Positions 4,679 through 5,919 of a stretch of DNA of 5,919 bases are shown piece by piece. The stretch covers positions 1 through 5,919 of the forward strand of contig JAGOZV010000023.1 of NCBI GenBank assembly GCA_018064165.1, read 5' to 3'. Positions within the stretch are counted from its first letter, which is position 1, and each line of letters starts with the position of its first letter. This DNA is from Candidatus Saccharimonadota bacterium (GTDB lineage: Bacteria > Patescibacteriota > Saccharimonadia > Saccharimonadales > Saccharimonadaceae). The position numbers and the translations under genes were made by a program. The notes under the pieces were generated by a model. The model did not search any database. It was not told the origin of the DNA and saw only the letters and a list, made by a program, of their open reading frames with translations.

Positions 4679-5919
4679 CTAAATGCCTTCTTCTGTCTCC
4701 CCGTCTACGACAGGAGCTTCGGCTTCACCCCCGTTAATCACTTCTTCAGGAATGTCTTCAATATTTATCACAAAATCGTCGTCGCCTCCAAGCTCTACGT
4801 CTGGTGCTTGAATTATTGGAATTTCACCAGATGGAGGAGCTGGGTTTTCTACTGCCGAAGGCTCTTTCTCGGCTGGTGTTTGAATTTCTAGTACAGGATT
4901 TCCCCCTCCCTTATAATCGTCTGGGTTTTCAGACTTTGGTTTTTCGGTTTCCGGTTCAGGCTCTTCTGGTCCTGGTGGAGGAATTACTGGAATTTCAGGC
5001 TCTTCTGGTCCTGGTGGAGGAATTACTGGAATTTCAGGCTCTTCTGGGGTTGTTGGCCTAGTTGGCACGCTCGTGTCTGAAGTGTCAATAATTGTAACTG
5101 GAATGTTTGGAATTTCATTAATCGAAATAACCTGCCAGCCACAATCTGCTCGCCACATCTGTTGCTGAACTTCTCCGTTAACTTCAGTTTCAATAACTAT
5201 GGCAAAGCCATCTCCATTTTCTATATACGATTGCACCATCTCAGGGGTACCATCTGCGCCAATGATATTATACATAGAGTAGTAGCTTAAACCATCAAGT
5301 GACTTAAACGTTATATTACCATCTTGCAATTTTTCCATTATTTTTTCATGTGCATCTTGCCATGAATCAGGATTCTGCAAAAATTGAGCTTCTAGCGCTT
5401 CTACGTCGTGATTTTCGTAATCTCCACCGTACACCAAAGAAATGTAAGCAACGGCAGCCCGGTGAGGATCTTCCTTGCCTATAGCTTCCCACTCATCAAT
5501 TACGATTTGTCTTTGTTCCTCTAAACTTTCTCCTTTTAGGTTTCCGTTTACGTCAAGCACTTCGCCAGCGGGGCCCATGTCGTTATAGTGAGATTTATTT
5601 TCATTAAAGAAGCCATAATTTGCCACTTCGTAATCGCCAACCGATTCTATATTTGCTTCTTGTTCATGCCCTGAAGCCGAGCCTATTTCCATTACGTCTG
5701 AAAAATATTCTGAAGATGCTTCACTGCTAACGCCAGCATCTCCGCTTTGTGGTCCTTCGTCTGAATTAAGCTGGTTATTTAATGATACACCTCCAAAAAT
5801 AGCACCTCCTAAAATAGCAGCTCCTAAAATAGCTCCACCTATTTTTTTCCAACGTGGTATTTTCTCTTTTTTAGAAGGATCATTTTCTGCGGCAGCAACA
5901 GATTCTAAAATTTTACCCT
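4679..5919 (-). CDS. Membrane-anchored extracytoplasmic protein with Pro/Glu repeats (N-terminus outside window)
   Basis: The frame is open from the right edge to TAG at 4681-4679. It gives 412 visible residues, 75 of them before the first visible Met (ATG at 5692-5690). That Met should not be taken as the start, because the upstream part contains a convincing membrane anchor. The order is a charged, presumably cytoplasmic segment (SKKEKIPRWKK, 15-25), a Gly/Ala/Ile-rich span (about 26-46: IGGAILGAAILGGAIFGG), a Ser/Gln/Glu linker, and a possible globular region (about 135-275) ending in WRADCGWQVISI with the only visible Cys. A 13-residue Pro/Glu repeat (EEPEIPVIPPPGP) and an acidic C-terminus without LPXTG follow. 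Orientation is inferred as C-terminus outside. The end lies 44 bp before the LPRTG protein, with no terminator between, so co-transcription is likely. I do not recognise the globular region; a surface or host-contact role is only conjecture. Confidence 0.8.
   Translation of the reverse strand, partial: GKILESVAAAENDPSKKEKIPRWKKIGGAILGAAILGGAIFGGVSLNNQLNSDEGPQSGDAGVSSEASSEYFSDVMEIGSASGHEQEANIESVGDYEVANYGFFNENKSHYNDMGPAGEVLDVNGNLKGESLEEQRQIVIDEWEAIGKEDPHRAAVAYISLVYGGDYENHDVEALEAQFLQNPDSWQDAHEKIMEKLQDGNITFKSLDGLSYYSMYNIIGADGTPEMVQSYIENGDGFAIVIETEVNGEVQQQMWRADCGWQVISINEIPNIPVTIIDTSDTSVPTRPTTPEEPEIPVIPPPGPEEPEIPVIPPPGPEEPEPETEKPKSENPDDYKGGGNPVLEIQTPAEKEPSAVENPAPPSGEIPIIQAPDVELGGDDDFVINIEDIPEEVINGGEAEAPVVDGETEEGI
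4957..5047 (-). repeat. 39-bp perfect direct repeat (2.3 copies) coding a 13-residue Pro/Glu unit
   Basis: Units 4957-4995 and 4996-5034 are identical over all 39 bases, and a third copy matches for 13 bases (5035-5047). Each unit encodes the 13-residue block EEPEIPVIPPPGP. Identity even at third codon positions indicates a recent duplication or slippage event. Confidence 0.9.
5791..5835 (-). repeat. 15-bp tandem repeat (3 copies) coding the membrane span
   Basis: Three units (5791-5805, 5806-5820, 5821-5835) share the plus-strand pattern CTCC(A/T)AAAATAGC plus two variable bases. On the coding strand they produce the five-residue pattern Gly/Ala-Ala/Gly-Ile-Leu/Phe-Gly that makes up the membrane anchor. 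The span therefore seems to have been built by in-frame duplication of a short segment. Confidence 0.85.

Noticed and set aside
4957..5047. Possible CRISPR-like direct repeats
   Set aside because: The 39-bp copies are directly adjacent with no spacers, are in frame within a coding region and encode a proline-rich block.
4804..5061. A Leu-rich plus-strand frame containing repeated LLVLVEELLEFQA
   Set aside because: The repeat is just the complement of the 39-bp unit coding EEPEIPVIPPPGP; no independent evidence of translation.
5690..5692. ATG at 5692 as the true start of the right-edge gene
   Set aside because: The frame stays open for 75 more codons to the window edge and that part encodes a basic segment plus a membrane span, so the start lies outside the window.
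1..5919. UGA recoding, tRNA or rRNA genes, insertion sequences
   Set aside because: All genes end cleanly at TAA or TAG without in-frame TGA, no cloverleaf or rRNA-like segment was recognised, and no transposase or terminal inverted repeats were seen.

Overview
The window looks like a chromosomal segment of a Candidate Phyla Radiation (Patescibacteria) bacterium, most likely Candidatus Saccharibacteria (TM7). The reasons are the low-to-moderate GC content, compact layout, a lone rplU next to parAB, and above all the long surface protein at 3105-4634. Its mature N-terminus (WGPDRETFT, then TFNSITNNP and GDERGF) resembles a surface-protein type I associated from memory with that phylum. This placement is family-level recognition, not a search result. 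All complete genes end in TAA and the truncated gene at the right edge ends in TAG. No frame needs UGA read as an amino acid, so a recoded lineage such as Gracilibacteria is not indicated.

Layout from left to right. At 1-191 (minus) is the start of an unrecognised basic protein cut by the window edge. A 130-bp divergent spacer separates it from lepB (322-927, plus), a type I signal peptidase. lepB converges on parB (942-1832, minus), which overlaps the 3' end of parA (1819-2586, minus): a chromosomal-type ParAB partition pair. Upstream lies rplU (2682-2990, minus), ribosomal protein L21, as a single-gene unit with its own promoter and hairpins on both sides. The right half holds two exported or surface proteins on the minus strand, 44 bp apart and probably co-transcribed. 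The first is a membrane-anchored protein with low-complexity acidic and proline-rich repeats (4679-5919, N-terminus outside the window). The second is a signal-peptide, DUF11-like protein with an LPRTG-membrane-span module followed by an acidic tail (3105-4634).

Functionally the window mixes housekeeping (secretion, chromosome segregation, translation) with a small surface-protein locus. LepB is a plausible processing enzyme for the signal peptide of the 509-residue surface protein. In an episymbiont the surface proteins could contribute to host contact, but nothing in the sequence shows this.

The expression signals fall into two types. lepB and parA have TATAAT boxes so close to their start codons that the predicted mRNAs have about 2-5 nt of leader and no Shine-Dalgarno site. 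parB, rplU and the LPRTG protein have recognisable Shine-Dalgarno sequences. I see no convincing new defence, mobile or RNA-guided system. The most worthwhile oddities are the near-leaderless starts, the LPRTG protein with a long acidic cytoplasmic tail, and the in-frame tandem DNA repeats in the two surface genes.
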